Of a stretch of 64,000 bases of DNA, positions 57,146 to 64,000 are shown piece after piece. Every line of letters begins with the position of its first letter. The first letter of the stretch is position 1. A program made the translations under genes and the position numbers. Below the pieces are notes generated by a model. The model saw only the letters and a program-made list of their open reading frames with translations. It did no database searches and was not told the origin of the DNA. The stretch comes from Leptolyngbya sp. FACHB-321 (GTDB lineage: Bacteria; Cyanobacteriota; Cyanobacteriia; Leptolyngbyales; Leptolyngbyaceae), in contig NZ_JACJPI010000073.1 of NCBI RefSeq assembly GCF_014695975.1, forward strand, positions 62,001 through 126,000. The letters run 5' to 3'.

Positions 57146-57862
57146 TCAGCTCCCACTCACTACGGCTGCAAAAGCACCATGAACGACCCCATAACACTCA
57201 CAGACAAAGTCTTCTAAGCCCGTCCGATCCACTAGCGTCATGCATCCACGCTGGTAACGCACCCAACCCGCTTGACTGAGGACACCTGCTGCCACGGTCA
57301 CACCGGCACGACGCACCCCCAGCATTTTACTGATGCTCGCATGCGTCATGGGGAACGTGTCTGCTCCCAAACTATCACTGACTAGCAAGAGCCAACGTGC
57401 CAGACGCTCTTCGGTTGTATGAAAGCGGTTGCACGCGCCGCCTTGTGCCGCTTGCGTCAGCATGGCTTGCATATAGCGGAGCAGCAAGCTGTGCAGGAAT
57501 TCCAGACGCTTGAACTCGGTCAGCAGTTTCTCCGCAGGCAGTCGCCACGCTTTGCCTGTGACCTGCACCACCGCCTGCTGGCTGTGACTTATACCACTAA
57601 GCACCACTGGCAACCCAGCCATACCTTCTTGCCCCACCAAGCCCACTTCCATCGTGGCACCATCCTTCAGTGAAGACACCAAGGAAATGAGCGCTTGCTC
57701 CGGAAAGTAAACATAGTCGATCGGGCAACCCATCTCGTAGATGGGTTGCCCGATCGACAACGTGACCTGTTCTAAAGCGGGTTGTAAGCGCTGATAGACG
57801 TCGGCTGGCAAGGCTGCGAGCAGATGATTGCTTGATCGGGGAGTGGTTTGAGGTGCTGACAT
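57146..57862 (-). CDS. Crp/Fnr family transcriptional regulator
   Basis: This 238-residue protein has an N-terminal cyclic-nucleotide-type beta barrel (about 12-125; PIDYVYFPEQALISLV and VGLVGQEGMAGLPVVL) and a C-terminal winged helix (about 160-225; THASISKMLGVRRAGVTVAAGVL). The barrel lacks the canonical cAMP-binding arginine/serine motif and the Fnr cysteines, so its effector is unknown. Coding base composition is more GC-rich than the adjacent ApeA-like gene. It carries an internal 43-bp palindrome (57716-57758) encoding residues near 35-49. It is convergent with the ApeA-like gene and lies in the island. Confidence 0.9.
   Translation of the reverse strand: MSAPQTTPRSSNHLLAALPADVYQRLQPALEQVTLSIGQPIYEMGCPIDYVYFPEQALISLVSSLKDGATMEVGLVGQEGMAGLPVVLSGISHSQQAVVQVTGKAWRLPAEKLLTEFKRLEFLHSLLLRYMQAMLTQAAQGGACNRFHTTEERLARWLLLVSDSLGADTFPMTHASISKMLGVRRAGVTVAAGVLSQAGWVRYQRGCMTLVDRTGLEDFVCECYGVVHGAFAAVVSGS
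57716..57758. repeat. 43-bp palindrome with 20-bp perfect arms inside the Crp gene
   Basis: GTCGATCGGGCAACCCATCT and AGATGGGTTGCCCGATCGAC are perfect reverse complements separated only by CGT. The palindrome is read through in frame, encoding the GQPIYEMGCPID stretch of the regulator, and contains the CGATCG core of HIP1 at both ends. Confidence 0.97.
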
Positions 57863-58168
57863 CTGATGTCTTGGGGTGTGTCAAGTTGAGCAAACGCAGC
57901 CGACGACGCCCCGGGGAGAGTGCTAACGCTCGACCTCAGTCTCCAAAGGTGGGTTTCTCACTCAGTAGCGGTCTGCACTGACTAACCACCGGCATTAACA
58001 GGCAGTGTTAAGTACCACTAATAGCCTTTCCCGCTGTCACTGTCAGTACGGCGCTGGACAAAGGGTCCGGCAACGCTTTAAGCCTGTTGTGCCCTCTGTT
58101 TGCCTCTCTGCCTCATGACGCAACCCACCACACATAGGGCAAACTAGAGGGATCTTCGAGGATTCTCT
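57863..58168. other. Intergenic region inside the island
   Basis: These 306 bp between the divergent Crp and the split small gene contain no supported gene. It probably holds both promoters; none is distinct. Confidence 0.4.
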
Positions 58169-58468
58169 ATGACTGCTTTAAATCTTACGGCAATTCCCAA
58201 TGGTATCGGCTCAGTAGAAGAATTAGCAACTTGGTGCGGCATGGTGCTGAGGGAGACTGCCCCAACGCAGGCGATATCGGAGGCTGTGAATGTAGTCAAC
58301 TTCCAATCCGACTTGTAGGAGGCGGTTAATCCAGACGGGAAGCCGATTATCGTGCTTAGGTTTGTGTTTGAGCAGTTGCCACCTTCAAGCGTGACGGGTA
58401 AGCCCTGGAACGCTACAGTTCCCATTCTTCGCAGCGCTGAGAGCCCAAGCTATTACCTGTCGAACTGA
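58169..58468 (+). pseudogene. Small gene interrupted by an in-frame amber codon
   Basis: From ATG 58169 the frame reads MTALNLTAIPNGIGSVEELA for 49 residues, meets TAG at 58316-58318, then stays open for another 49 codons (EAVNPDGKPIIVLRF and onward to SPSYYLSN) up to TGA 58466. The reading frame carries protein-like sequence on both sides of the stop. The protein resembles small hypothetical proteins of cyanobacterial mobile regions. The next gene follows 28 bp later. Pseudogenisation by one point mutation is the simplest reading; amber read-through is an alternative. Confidence 0.65.
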
Positions 58469-58496
58469 AGCCCCGTAACACTTTTGAGGATTGATT

Positions 58497-59558
58497 ATGG
58501 TCTTTGCTGGTGAGGGCTTACGTGCGCCATCGTTGCCGCCTAGAGTCAACAACAGTCCGCCGCCGGTAACGAGTCGTGCTGTTGCCGGTGCGTTACTCAG
58601 TGCTGCTGCTGGAGTTGCAGGGACGGTTGGGCTACCGTCTGCTCCGCTCAATGCGCCATATGCAGGAGCGCCACCGCCGATTACTCGTGATGCGCCAACT
58701 CCTTCATCTAGCGCGGTTAATCCTCTACTGAGTGGGGCAACCGGCGGTCGTGCGCCTGGCTTGGGTGGATCGATGCCAGGGGTAAGATCGCCTGCTGCTG
58801 CAATGCCCCGAAGCTTGCCAGCGATGCCGTCATCAGTTGCGACACGCGGTCCTAGATTAGCTGGTATGGGTCCAGCCCTGGCGGATGCAGGATTAAGGCG
58901 ATTAGGGGAAGAATTGCAAGGCACATCGGGAAGCCCCTTCTATGGGTCACCAGAGCAGCAGTTGAAGAACGATCGCTTCGCTGAAGCGCAGAGACAAAGT
59001 AACGATTACCTCAGGGAGTCTGCCAAGCAGGCTGCGCGAAATTTTGGAGACTTTCTCAAGAATCCTCTAGGTAATAGGGGGAGAGAATCCAGTAACAGGA
59101 AAGGGGATACATCCCAGACCCCTATTAAAAAGGGTAATGGTAGTGCTCCATCTGGCAGCCAGGTAGGGAAGATGTACCGTGTAGACGGCACTGTGAGCAA
59201 TGGGATAAGCGGTTCTAACCCTTTTAGCTACACACTACCAGGTTCAATCGGACCGATTGTCACCAGTAAATACAGCGTTAACGGTTTTGAGTATTTAGAT
59301 GCCCTTTTTTCTTCAGGAGTCGGTGTGCAGTCACTGCTAAGTGGTGGTGACAGCAAGGGCGGTGCAAGTGCTGCAATTACTGGCATTATGCCCATAGACG
59401 GCATCCCCGACCCTGCAATGCCCGCAGATCCTGATTCTTTCAGGGGCGGGGACGGGCTGGCACTGGTCGATCGTCACCAGGTCAGAGAGTTCTTGCCCAT
59501 CAAAAACACGCGCCCACACCTTTATCACCTTGACTCTAGAGGCTGGAATGGACCCTAA
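58497..59558 (+). CDS. Pro/Gly/Ser/Ala-rich island protein of unknown function, C-terminus altered
   Basis: ATG 58497 has GAGG 7 bp upstream. The 353-residue product is Ala/Pro/Gly/Ser-rich up to about residue 130, then has a charged segment (NDRFAEAQRQSNDYLRESAKQ) and a beta-prone stretch (NPFSYTLPGSIGPIVTSKYSVNG). No signal peptide or known domain is seen. From about 59500 its frame runs out of phase across the integrase remnant, so the last 20 residues or so are a junction artefact and the native end is lost. The style recalls phage structural or tail-associated proteins, but that is only an impression. Confidence 0.6.
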   Translation: MVFAGEGLRAPSLPPRVNNSPPPVTSRAVAGALLSAAAGVAGTVGLPSAPLNAPYAGAPPPITRDAPTPSSSAVNPLLSGATGGRAPGLGGSMPGVRSPAAAMPRSLPAMPSSVATRGPRLAGMGPALADAGLRRLGEELQGTSGSPFYGSPEQQLKNDRFAEAQRQSNDYLRESAKQAARNFGDFLKNPLGNRGRESSNRKGDTSQTPIKKGNGSAPSGSQVGKMYRVDGTVSNGISGSNPFSYTLPGSIGPIVTSKYSVNGFEYLDALFSSGVGVQSLLSGGDSKGGASAAITGIMPIDGIPDPAMPADPDSFRGGDGLALVDRHQVREFLPIKNTRPHLYHLDSRGWNGP

Positions 59559-59649
59559 AGACGTGGCTTATCTGGTAGGCAATTCGGCAGAGGTCATCTA
59601 CAAACACTATGCTGCCGTCAAGCGCAATCTAGTTGTGCCTGATTTTTAA
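59500..59649 (+). pseudogene. C-terminal remnant of a tyrosine recombinase (integrase)
   Basis: In the frame beginning at 59500 the sequence reads SKTRAHTFITLTLEAGM, then DPKDVAYLVGNSAEVIYKHY, then AAVKRNLVVPDF and TAA at 59647-59649. This is the last 50 residues of a phage-type integrase: the box II-like TRxHTFIT region and the nucleophile tyrosine in KHYA. The rest of the gene is absent and the frame upstream belongs to another protein. It lies 111 bp from the right att copy. Confidence 0.85.
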
Positions 59650-59760
59650 GTTCTCACAAATAGAAAAGGCTCCAGGAAGGCATTACAAGCCTAGACCTTG
59701 GGGCTACCCCCATTTTTTGAGGGAAACAGCAAACTCCAGAATCGATCGTCATTTTGGAGG

Positions 59761-59820
59761 TGTCTTTTCTGAAAGCATGGCTCAGGCGGGGTTTGAACCT
59801 GCGACCTTGGGCTTATGAGT
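59761..59820. repeat. Right attachment-site copy (attR-like), overlapping tRNA-Met
   Basis: The 60 bp include 17 bp downstream of the tRNA and its 3' acceptor, T-arm, variable loop and anticodon loop. The left copy is at 55173-55232. Confidence 0.92.
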
Positions 59821-59849
59821 CCCCTGCTCTACCACTGAGCTACTGAGCC
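59778..59849 (-). tRNA. trnM: tRNA-Met (anticodon CAU)
   Basis: Read on the minus strand, the 72-nt sequence folds as a cloverleaf: acceptor GGCTCAG/CTGAGCC with discriminator A, D-arm GCTC/GAGC, anticodon loop CTCATAA, and T-loop TTCAAAC. CAU occupies 59815-59817. The anticodon stem has mismatches at its ends and the T-stem an A-C pair, both conserved in the left fragment. CCA is not encoded. The CAU anticodon also allows lysidine-modified tRNA-Ile2, which I cannot exclude. Confidence 0.88.
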
Positions 59850-60116
59850 GTAACAAATAACTTGATTAATTTAGCATAAGACAACAAGCGATCGCTATAG
59901 CCCGATGCTCACTCTTAACTTCTTTTCTCTCAGTTTTTCGCTGTTGCCTGTCAATTCAGAGAGAATGTGTTTGTCAGTGGTGCAGTCATGATAGTCTTGC
60001 ACAGAATCGCTTGACTGTTATGGGTTAAACGCATAATCTCCTGCAAAACGGGGAAGATGCTTCAAGTAAACCCGATCGCAAATGGTCGTGGCATTAGATC
60101 ATCGAGGCAATATTTC

Positions 60117-60632
60117 ATGGCTATTGTAGATTCTAAAGGTCGCTTATTTGGCAAGGTCAGCCTTTTAGATATTGGTGCAGCGCTGCTAGTGCTGCTGGTG
60201 ATTGTTGGTGTGCTGTTACCCAGTTTCACAGGTGCTCAACTTAGCTCCAACCTCAAACCAGTTGAGGTGGATGTCATTGTTAGAAGTGTTGGCTCCAAAG
60301 ACCCTAAAACCTTGCTCAAAGAAGGGGACAAAACAAATCTGATTATTCGGAATCAGCCCTTTGGTGCAGTCACCCTTAAAGCAGTGAGAGAATTGCCTCG
60401 GAATATAGCAGTGCCTCAGCCCGATGGCTCTACTAAAGCGCTGCCAGATCCCCGACCCGAAGCGGGTCTGACAAAAGATTTTTTGGTAACGGTTGCGGGC
60501 GATGCAAATATGACTGACAACGGACCGTTGTTAGGTAATAGCAAGATCAAAGCTGGCACTAAAATTGAGCTTGAAGGCTTTACCTATGACTTTGCAGACC
60601 TGTATGTCATTGATGTGCGGGTTGGCGCTTAG
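60117..60632 (+). CDS. DUF4330 family protein with one membrane anchor
   Basis: I prefer ATG 60117 because GAGG lies upstream; the frame is open to 60057. The 171-residue product starts MAIVDSKGRLFGKVSLLDIG, has a single membrane helix at about 18-38 (GAALLVLLVIVGVLLP), and a beta-rich domain with VDVIVRSVGSKDPKTLLKEGD. This is the DUF4330 family, found in cyanobacteria and firmicutes; the function is unknown, and association with the cell envelope is likely. Confidence 0.87.
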   Translation: MAIVDSKGRLFGKVSLLDIGAALLVLLVIVGVLLPSFTGAQLSSNLKPVEVDVIVRSVGSKDPKTLLKEGDKTNLIIRNQPFGAVTLKAVRELPRNIAVPQPDGSTKALPDPRPEAGLTKDFLVTVAGDANMTDNGPLLGNSKIKAGTKIELEGFTYDFADLYVIDVRVGA

Positions 60633-60666
60633 TCGCTTTTAGGAGCTAGCTTTTAGAAGACTGGCT

Positions 60667-61563
60667 CTACTTCAGCAAAGCGAGAAATCTGCGGATAAGG
60701 GCGATCGATACTGCTGGTAGCTCCAATTGTGGTGTCAGCCCTACGTCCTCAATCACTTGCAGCCCGCGAATTGCTTGTGGGTTCAGTGCTGCCAACCGCT
60801 GACCAATTTCAGGGCCCGTAAACTGCGATCGCCGACCCCAGATCATTGCAGTTGGCACAGTCAACTGAGCAATATAAAGCGAAAGGTCAAAGGATAAATC
60901 GCCTCGCACAAATGCCAGTGCAGCATATTCAGCATTGGGCTGTTGGGCAGACTCCAAGTATGCCTCGACAATTTCGGGAAAAATGCGATCGGGTTGGGCA
61001 AACTGCCGCTGTTCGAGGAAGTTGCGGATACCCCAACTTACGGCAATGCCAGTGCTGTACAGTAAGCGATCAAGCACGGGCGTGCTGACCAGTTGAGCAA
61101 AAAATGTGCGCGTATAATCTTGACCAAAATCAGACAGACCCGCAGGCGTAGTCAAAATCAGCGATTGAAACAAGTCTGGACGGAGGATCGCTGCCCGAAT
61201 GACGATCGCCGCCGTCAGCGATGATGCCACAACGGGCACGGACCCCTCACACGTTTGCTCTAGAAACTCAATAATTGTCGTGATGTAGTCATCTACCTGA
61301 TAGTTCCGTTCTGGATGATCCGATCGCCCCCAGCCAATCAAGTCGGGTGCCAGAATGCGATAGTCCGACGCGAAAGCAGGATAGACCTTCGACCATTCGT
61401 AAGCGGAAGAACCACCGCCAAACCCGTGGAGAAACACAAGCGTTGGTTTACTTTGGCGATCGCCATCCCCGCTTGACCAGAGGGATGCGTCAGCGGTGTC
61501 ATAAACCATCGTGCCAAGCGTGGTGACGATGGAACGTTGACAAAACCCAGGTGGGAGAAACAT
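60667..61563 (-). CDS. Alpha/beta hydrolase-like protein with a degenerate active site
   Basis: This 298-residue alpha/beta-fold protein has LVFLHGFGGGSSAYEW as oxyanion region and LAPDLIGWGRSDHPE as the following strand. The nucleophile elbow reads VASSLTAA, with serine present but the flanking glycines lost. The catalytic histidine position reads DVGLTPQLE, so leucine stands where histidine is expected. The fold is intact and length normal. It may be an inactive binding or scaffolding protein, or use a different residue. It lies between DUF4330 and the APC permease. Confidence 0.87.
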   Translation of the reverse strand: MFLPPGFCQRSIVTTLGTMVYDTADASLWSSGDGDRQSKPTLVFLHGFGGGSSAYEWSKVYPAFASDYRILAPDLIGWGRSDHPERNYQVDDYITTIIEFLEQTCEGSVPVVASSLTAAIVIRAAILRPDLFQSLILTTPAGLSDFGQDYTRTFFAQLVSTPVLDRLLYSTGIAVSWGIRNFLEQRQFAQPDRIFPEIVEAYLESAQQPNAEYAALAFVRGDLSFDLSLYIAQLTVPTAMIWGRRSQFTGPEIGQRLAALNPQAIRGLQVIEDVGLTPQLELPAVSIALIRRFLALLK

Positions 61564-61688
61564 GGTAAACCTTACGGAGGGATAAGGAGATGGGGATCGA
61601 TTACCGCTCTTGATACCTCTATTTCAGCACGGGTGGCGATCGCTGCACTCTACTTACAGGTTCATTCTGGCAGGTAATAGCCCAACCT

Positions 61689-63005
61689 CTAGGTAGCGCT
61701 CCGTTTCATAAACGCATTTCGCACAAAGACAAGAATAAAACCTACACCAGCCAAGGCTGTTGCCAAAATGTGGCTTTCCCTAGACGCGAAGGCAATGAGG
61801 ACAAGGTTAGAAAGAAGAGCGAGAACTGGAATAATGGCAGGGACTTGAAACCCGTCTGCATTACCTTCTCGACGTTTAATGATCAGCAGTGACAAGTTAA
61901 CTAAACAGAACATAGTGAGAATGAGGGTTGCGGTTGTGCCTGCCAAAAATTGCAGCGGCACTGACAATGCCAGAAAGATTGCGATCGGCAAAATCACGAC
62001 GATCGTTCGGTAAGGCGTGGCGCGGATTGCGTGCAGTTTACTCAACCAGGCAGGCAGCAACCCATCACGCGACATACCAAAGAGCAACCGTGACGCTGTA
62101 ATAAAATTCAGCAATGCCGTATTTAGCACCGCAAACAGCGCGATGAACGTAAAGATGACACCTGGAAAATTTGGCTGTGCCCGTAGCACCACATCCAGCA
62201 ATGGCGCACCAGAAGCAGACAGTGCTGCAGGATCTAAGACTTGAGCCGCCAGCCAGGAAACCAGAACATAAATGACTCCAGCGATACCCAGTGATAACAG
62301 AACGGCTCTTGGGACATTGCGCTCAGGGTTTTTCACCTCTTCCGCTACATTCACAATGTCCTCAAAGCCAATGAAGGCGTAGAAGGCAAGCGCAGCGCCT
62401 TGAAAGATGGCAATCCAGCCGATGTCTCCACTGGTTGCAGTTGCAGTCGCAGCAGCATTACCAGCACTACCACCCCCGCTCAGAAAGAGGACTGAAACTA
62501 AGATAACGATGAGTAGCCCCGAAACCTCAAGCGTTGTACAAAAAATGTTAAGGCTGGACGATTCCTGCATCCCCCGAAAATTGATAAACGCAAGACCGCT
62601 AAAGAGCGCCAGGATAACTAACCATTCTGGAAAAATGGGAGCAAACTTGAACAAATAACCTGCGAACGCTTTCGAGATAACTGCCATCGAAACAACACAG
62701 GTGCAAAACATGAGCCAACCGACAATGACAGAGAGCCATTCGGTACGAAACGCCCGCTGCACAAAGATCGCCACGCCGCCGCTAAATGGCAAACGACTAC
62801 CGAGTTCGGCATAACTCAACGCTGTCAGCGCTGCGACTGACATCGCCACTAAAAACGAAGCCCAAACAAGTGCCCCAGAAAGCCCAGCGATTTTGCCTAC
62901 AACGGCATAAATGCCAGCACCTAAAATATCGCCAACGCCATAAATAACTAGCGTGGGTAAGCTAAACACCCGTTTTAATGAATCTGCCGCTTCGATCTTT
63001 TCCAT
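61689..63005 (-). CDS. APC superfamily amino-acid permease
   Basis: This 438-residue, 12-helix transporter starts at ATG 63005. The first helix has the family motif GVGDILGAGIYAVVGKIAG, and the intracellular GFEDIVNVAEEVKNPERNVPRA sequence marks the APC/CAT group. Such permeases import amino acids or polyamines by cation symport or exchange. No enzyme gene nearby points to a substrate. Confidence 0.92.
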   Translation of the reverse strand: MEKIEAADSLKRVFSLPTLVIYGVGDILGAGIYAVVGKIAGLSGALVWASFLVAMSVAALTALSYAELGSRLPFSGGVAIFVQRAFRTEWLSVIVGWLMFCTCVVSMAVISKAFAGYLFKFAPIFPEWLVILALFSGLAFINFRGMQESSSLNIFCTTLEVSGLLIVILVSVLFLSGGGSAGNAAATATATSGDIGWIAIFQGAALAFYAFIGFEDIVNVAEEVKNPERNVPRAVLLSLGIAGVIYVLVSWLAAQVLDPAALSASGAPLLDVVLRAQPNFPGVIFTFIALFAVLNTALLNFITASRLLFGMSRDGLLPAWLSKLHAIRATPYRTIVVILPIAIFLALSVPLQFLAGTTATLILTMFCLVNLSLLIIKRREGNADGFQVPAIIPVLALLSNLVLIAFASRESHILATALAGVGFILVFVRNAFMKRSAT

Positions 63006-63398
63006 ACTTTTCTGTTTAGTGGGTTAATCCAATATCTTGTCTAGTCAACGAAGGTCTTGAAGAAACGAAGGCTTTCTGAAAGTCGATCGCGGTTGACGGG
63101 CAGAGAGAAACGCCAGTTTATTAGTTAGGGAGTTTGAGGGCTGTAGTGTTTGATGCTAGGGCAACACTGGTTACGATCACCCACACCCTTCTATTCCTAT
63201 GACTGATTTCAACAGCATGGAGAATGTCTGCGATCGCGTCAAGCTTCTGCAATTATCCTGCTCCAGAGCGTTGCAGAACGTTACGATTGCATCCAATTGA
63301 GCGCGACAACGCCAGTAATTATTGCGTTTTAGAAACAATTTTCTGCACAGCTTAAGATCAAGGCTGGTCTTTCAACGTCAATCATCAACGCTAATAAC
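63006..63398. other. Divergent intergenic region
   Basis: These 393 bp contain a 33-codon frame from 63199 (MTDFNSMENVCDRVKLLQL) with no ribosome site and no known match. I consider it non-coding. No tRNA or terminator was seen. Confidence 0.4.
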
Positions 63399-64000
63399 AT
63401 GCCAGAATTTACACGTCGCCAGTTTATGGCTACGGCTGCTTTTGCCAGCGGCTTTGCACTTGCAGTACAGCCGATCGCAGCAAGCGTCATCACAACTAAT
63501 GCTGAGGGAATCGTTGCTGGTGCAGTTAAGATCCCTGTCAGCGATGGCGCGATGCCTGCCTACAGAGCTATGCCAGCGAAGGGCACAAATTTCCCGATCG
63601 TGCTGGTCATTCACGAGATTTTTGGCGTACACGCGCATATTGAGGATGTCTGCCGTCGCTTTGCCAAGTTAGGCTACGTGGCGATCGCGCCCCAGCTCTT
63701 TACGCGGCAGGGCGATGTGCTGAAGCTAAGCAGCGTTGACGAAATTCGCCCCATTGTTGCCAAAGTACCGGATGCTCAGGTGATGTCTGACCTCGACGCA
63801 ACCGCAGCTTGGGCAGCGAAAGCCTCTAAGGGGAACGCAGCAAAGCTAGCCATAACAGGCTTCTGCTGGGGTGGTCGCATTGTCTGGCTGTATGCGACTC
63901 GCACTCCCACGATCAAAGCAGGTGTAGCATGGTACGGACGGCTTGTAGGTGAGCCAAATCCACTCATGCCAACGCATCCAGTTGATGTTGCCTGTGCGCT
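63399..64000 (+). CDS. Dienelactone hydrolase family protein, cut by the window edge
   Basis: The frame starts at ATG 63399 and is open to the window end, giving 200 residues. The N-terminus [19 protein letters not shown] is a twin-arginine signal. The body begins [20 protein letters not shown], then [20 protein letters not shown], the strand YVAIAPQLF, and the nucleophile elbow ITGFCWGGR with cysteine, the usual DLH nucleophile. The remaining aspartate and histidine of the triad lie beyond the window. Tat export fits a cofactor-free but folded enzyme; the substrate is unknown. Confidence 0.88.
   Translation, partial: MPEFTRRQFMATAAFASGFALAVQPIAASVITTNAEGIVAGAVKIPVSDGAMPAYRAMPAKGTNFPIVLVIHEIFGVHAHIEDVCRRFAKLGYVAIAPQLFTRQGDVLKLSSVDEIRPIVAKVPDAQVMSDLDATAAWAAKASKGNAAKLAITGFCWGGRIVWLYATRTPTIKAGVAWYGRLVGEPNPLMPTHPVDVACA

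Larger units (their letters stand above)
55173..59820. mobile_element. Decayed integrative element in a tRNA-Met gene
   Basis: A 60-bp direct repeat bounds this 4.6-kb segment. The right copy holds the 3' part of the tRNA-Met gene plus 17 bp beyond it; the left copy is an orphan tRNA fragment. The C-terminal remnant of a tyrosine recombinase sits at 59500-59649, next to the right copy, where integrases of tRNA-targeting islands are usually found. Cargo: a HEPN/ApeA-like gene, a Crp/Fnr regulator, an amber-split small gene and a Pro/Gly-rich protein. No intact integrase remains, so the element looks immobile. Confidence 0.85.

Noticed and set aside
58144-58425. Minus-strand 93-residue frame in the island
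   Set aside because: It is antisense to the plus-strand MTALNLT gene, whose sequence looks more protein-like on both sides of the amber codon.
58385-58924. Minus-strand 179-residue frame opposite the Pro-rich protein
   Set aside because: Its composition mirrors the antisense of a GC-rich Pro/Gly gene, and there is no start signal.

Overview
The window comes from a cyanobacterium, most likely a filamentous Leptolyngbya-like lineage. The evidence is the very frequent HIP1 octamer GCGATCGC, 7-nt repeats between genes, and cyanobacterial marker genes: light-dependent protochlorophyllide reductase, a PsaJ-like peptide, a helical carotenoid protein, a CRR7 homologue, an SLH/OprB porin and several cyanobacteria-only conserved proteins. 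Gene order is mostly a mosaic of short transcription units on both strands. No rRNA, CRISPR array or intact transposase was seen.

Layout. 1-5.7 kb: a truncated gene (possibly ruvB), a conserved protein, a two-gene polysaccharide-export ABC transporter, a JAMM protease next to a MoeZ-type E1/rhodanese protein, and a GspF-like protein. 5.8-14.1 kb: sulfate-binding lipoprotein, degenerate HD protein, large porin, FAD oxidoreductase, BMP-type nucleoside-binding protein, AI-2E permease. 14.2-24.3 kb: cysS, a His-rich CobW GTPase, thioredoxin-like ferredoxin, crr7, lipid kinase, GPH sugar symporter, phosphoribosyltransferase, a small MshEN-like protein with a structured leader, AEC carrier, DD-carboxypeptidase. 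24.5-33 kb: stand-alone helical carotenoid protein with a strong terminator, an aldo/keto reductase pseudogene, old-yellow enzyme, DJ-1/PfpI protein, UbiB kinase, mannose-1-P guanylyltransferase, a 1.1 kb non-coding stretch, glycosyltransferase. 33-48.5 kb: phosphopantetheinyl transferase, alpha/beta hydrolases, MEKHLA protein, a 49-residue PsaJ-like gene, HDAC-family deacetylase, tatC, por, GNAT, M28 peptidase, lipoprotein, Ser/Thr kinase, DUF72. 49.2-55.1 kb: a single-module NRPS (C-A-PCP-TE) and an Hsp70-like protein.

The most unusual region is 55,173-59,820. A 60-bp direct repeat (59/60 identical) bounds about 4.6 kb. The right copy is the 3' part of a tRNA-Met(CAU) gene; the left copy is an orphan fragment of it. 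Just inside the right copy lies the C-terminal remnant of a tyrosine recombinase. This is the footprint of a decayed tRNA-integrated element. Its cargo is an AT-rich HEPN gene resembling the anti-phage protein ApeA, a Crp/Fnr regulator carrying a 43-bp near-perfect palindrome in its coding sequence, an amber-interrupted small gene and a Pro/Gly/Ser-rich protein of unknown role. I read it as a small defence island.

Possible links between genes: the PPTase could activate the NRPS carrier domain. The JAMM/MoeZ pair, the sulfate-binding protein and cysS all concern sulfur and cysteine. ManC, the export ABC transporter and the glycosyltransferase point to surface polysaccharide. These links are inferred from function, not from operon structure. 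The window ends inside a dienelactone hydrolase-like gene.
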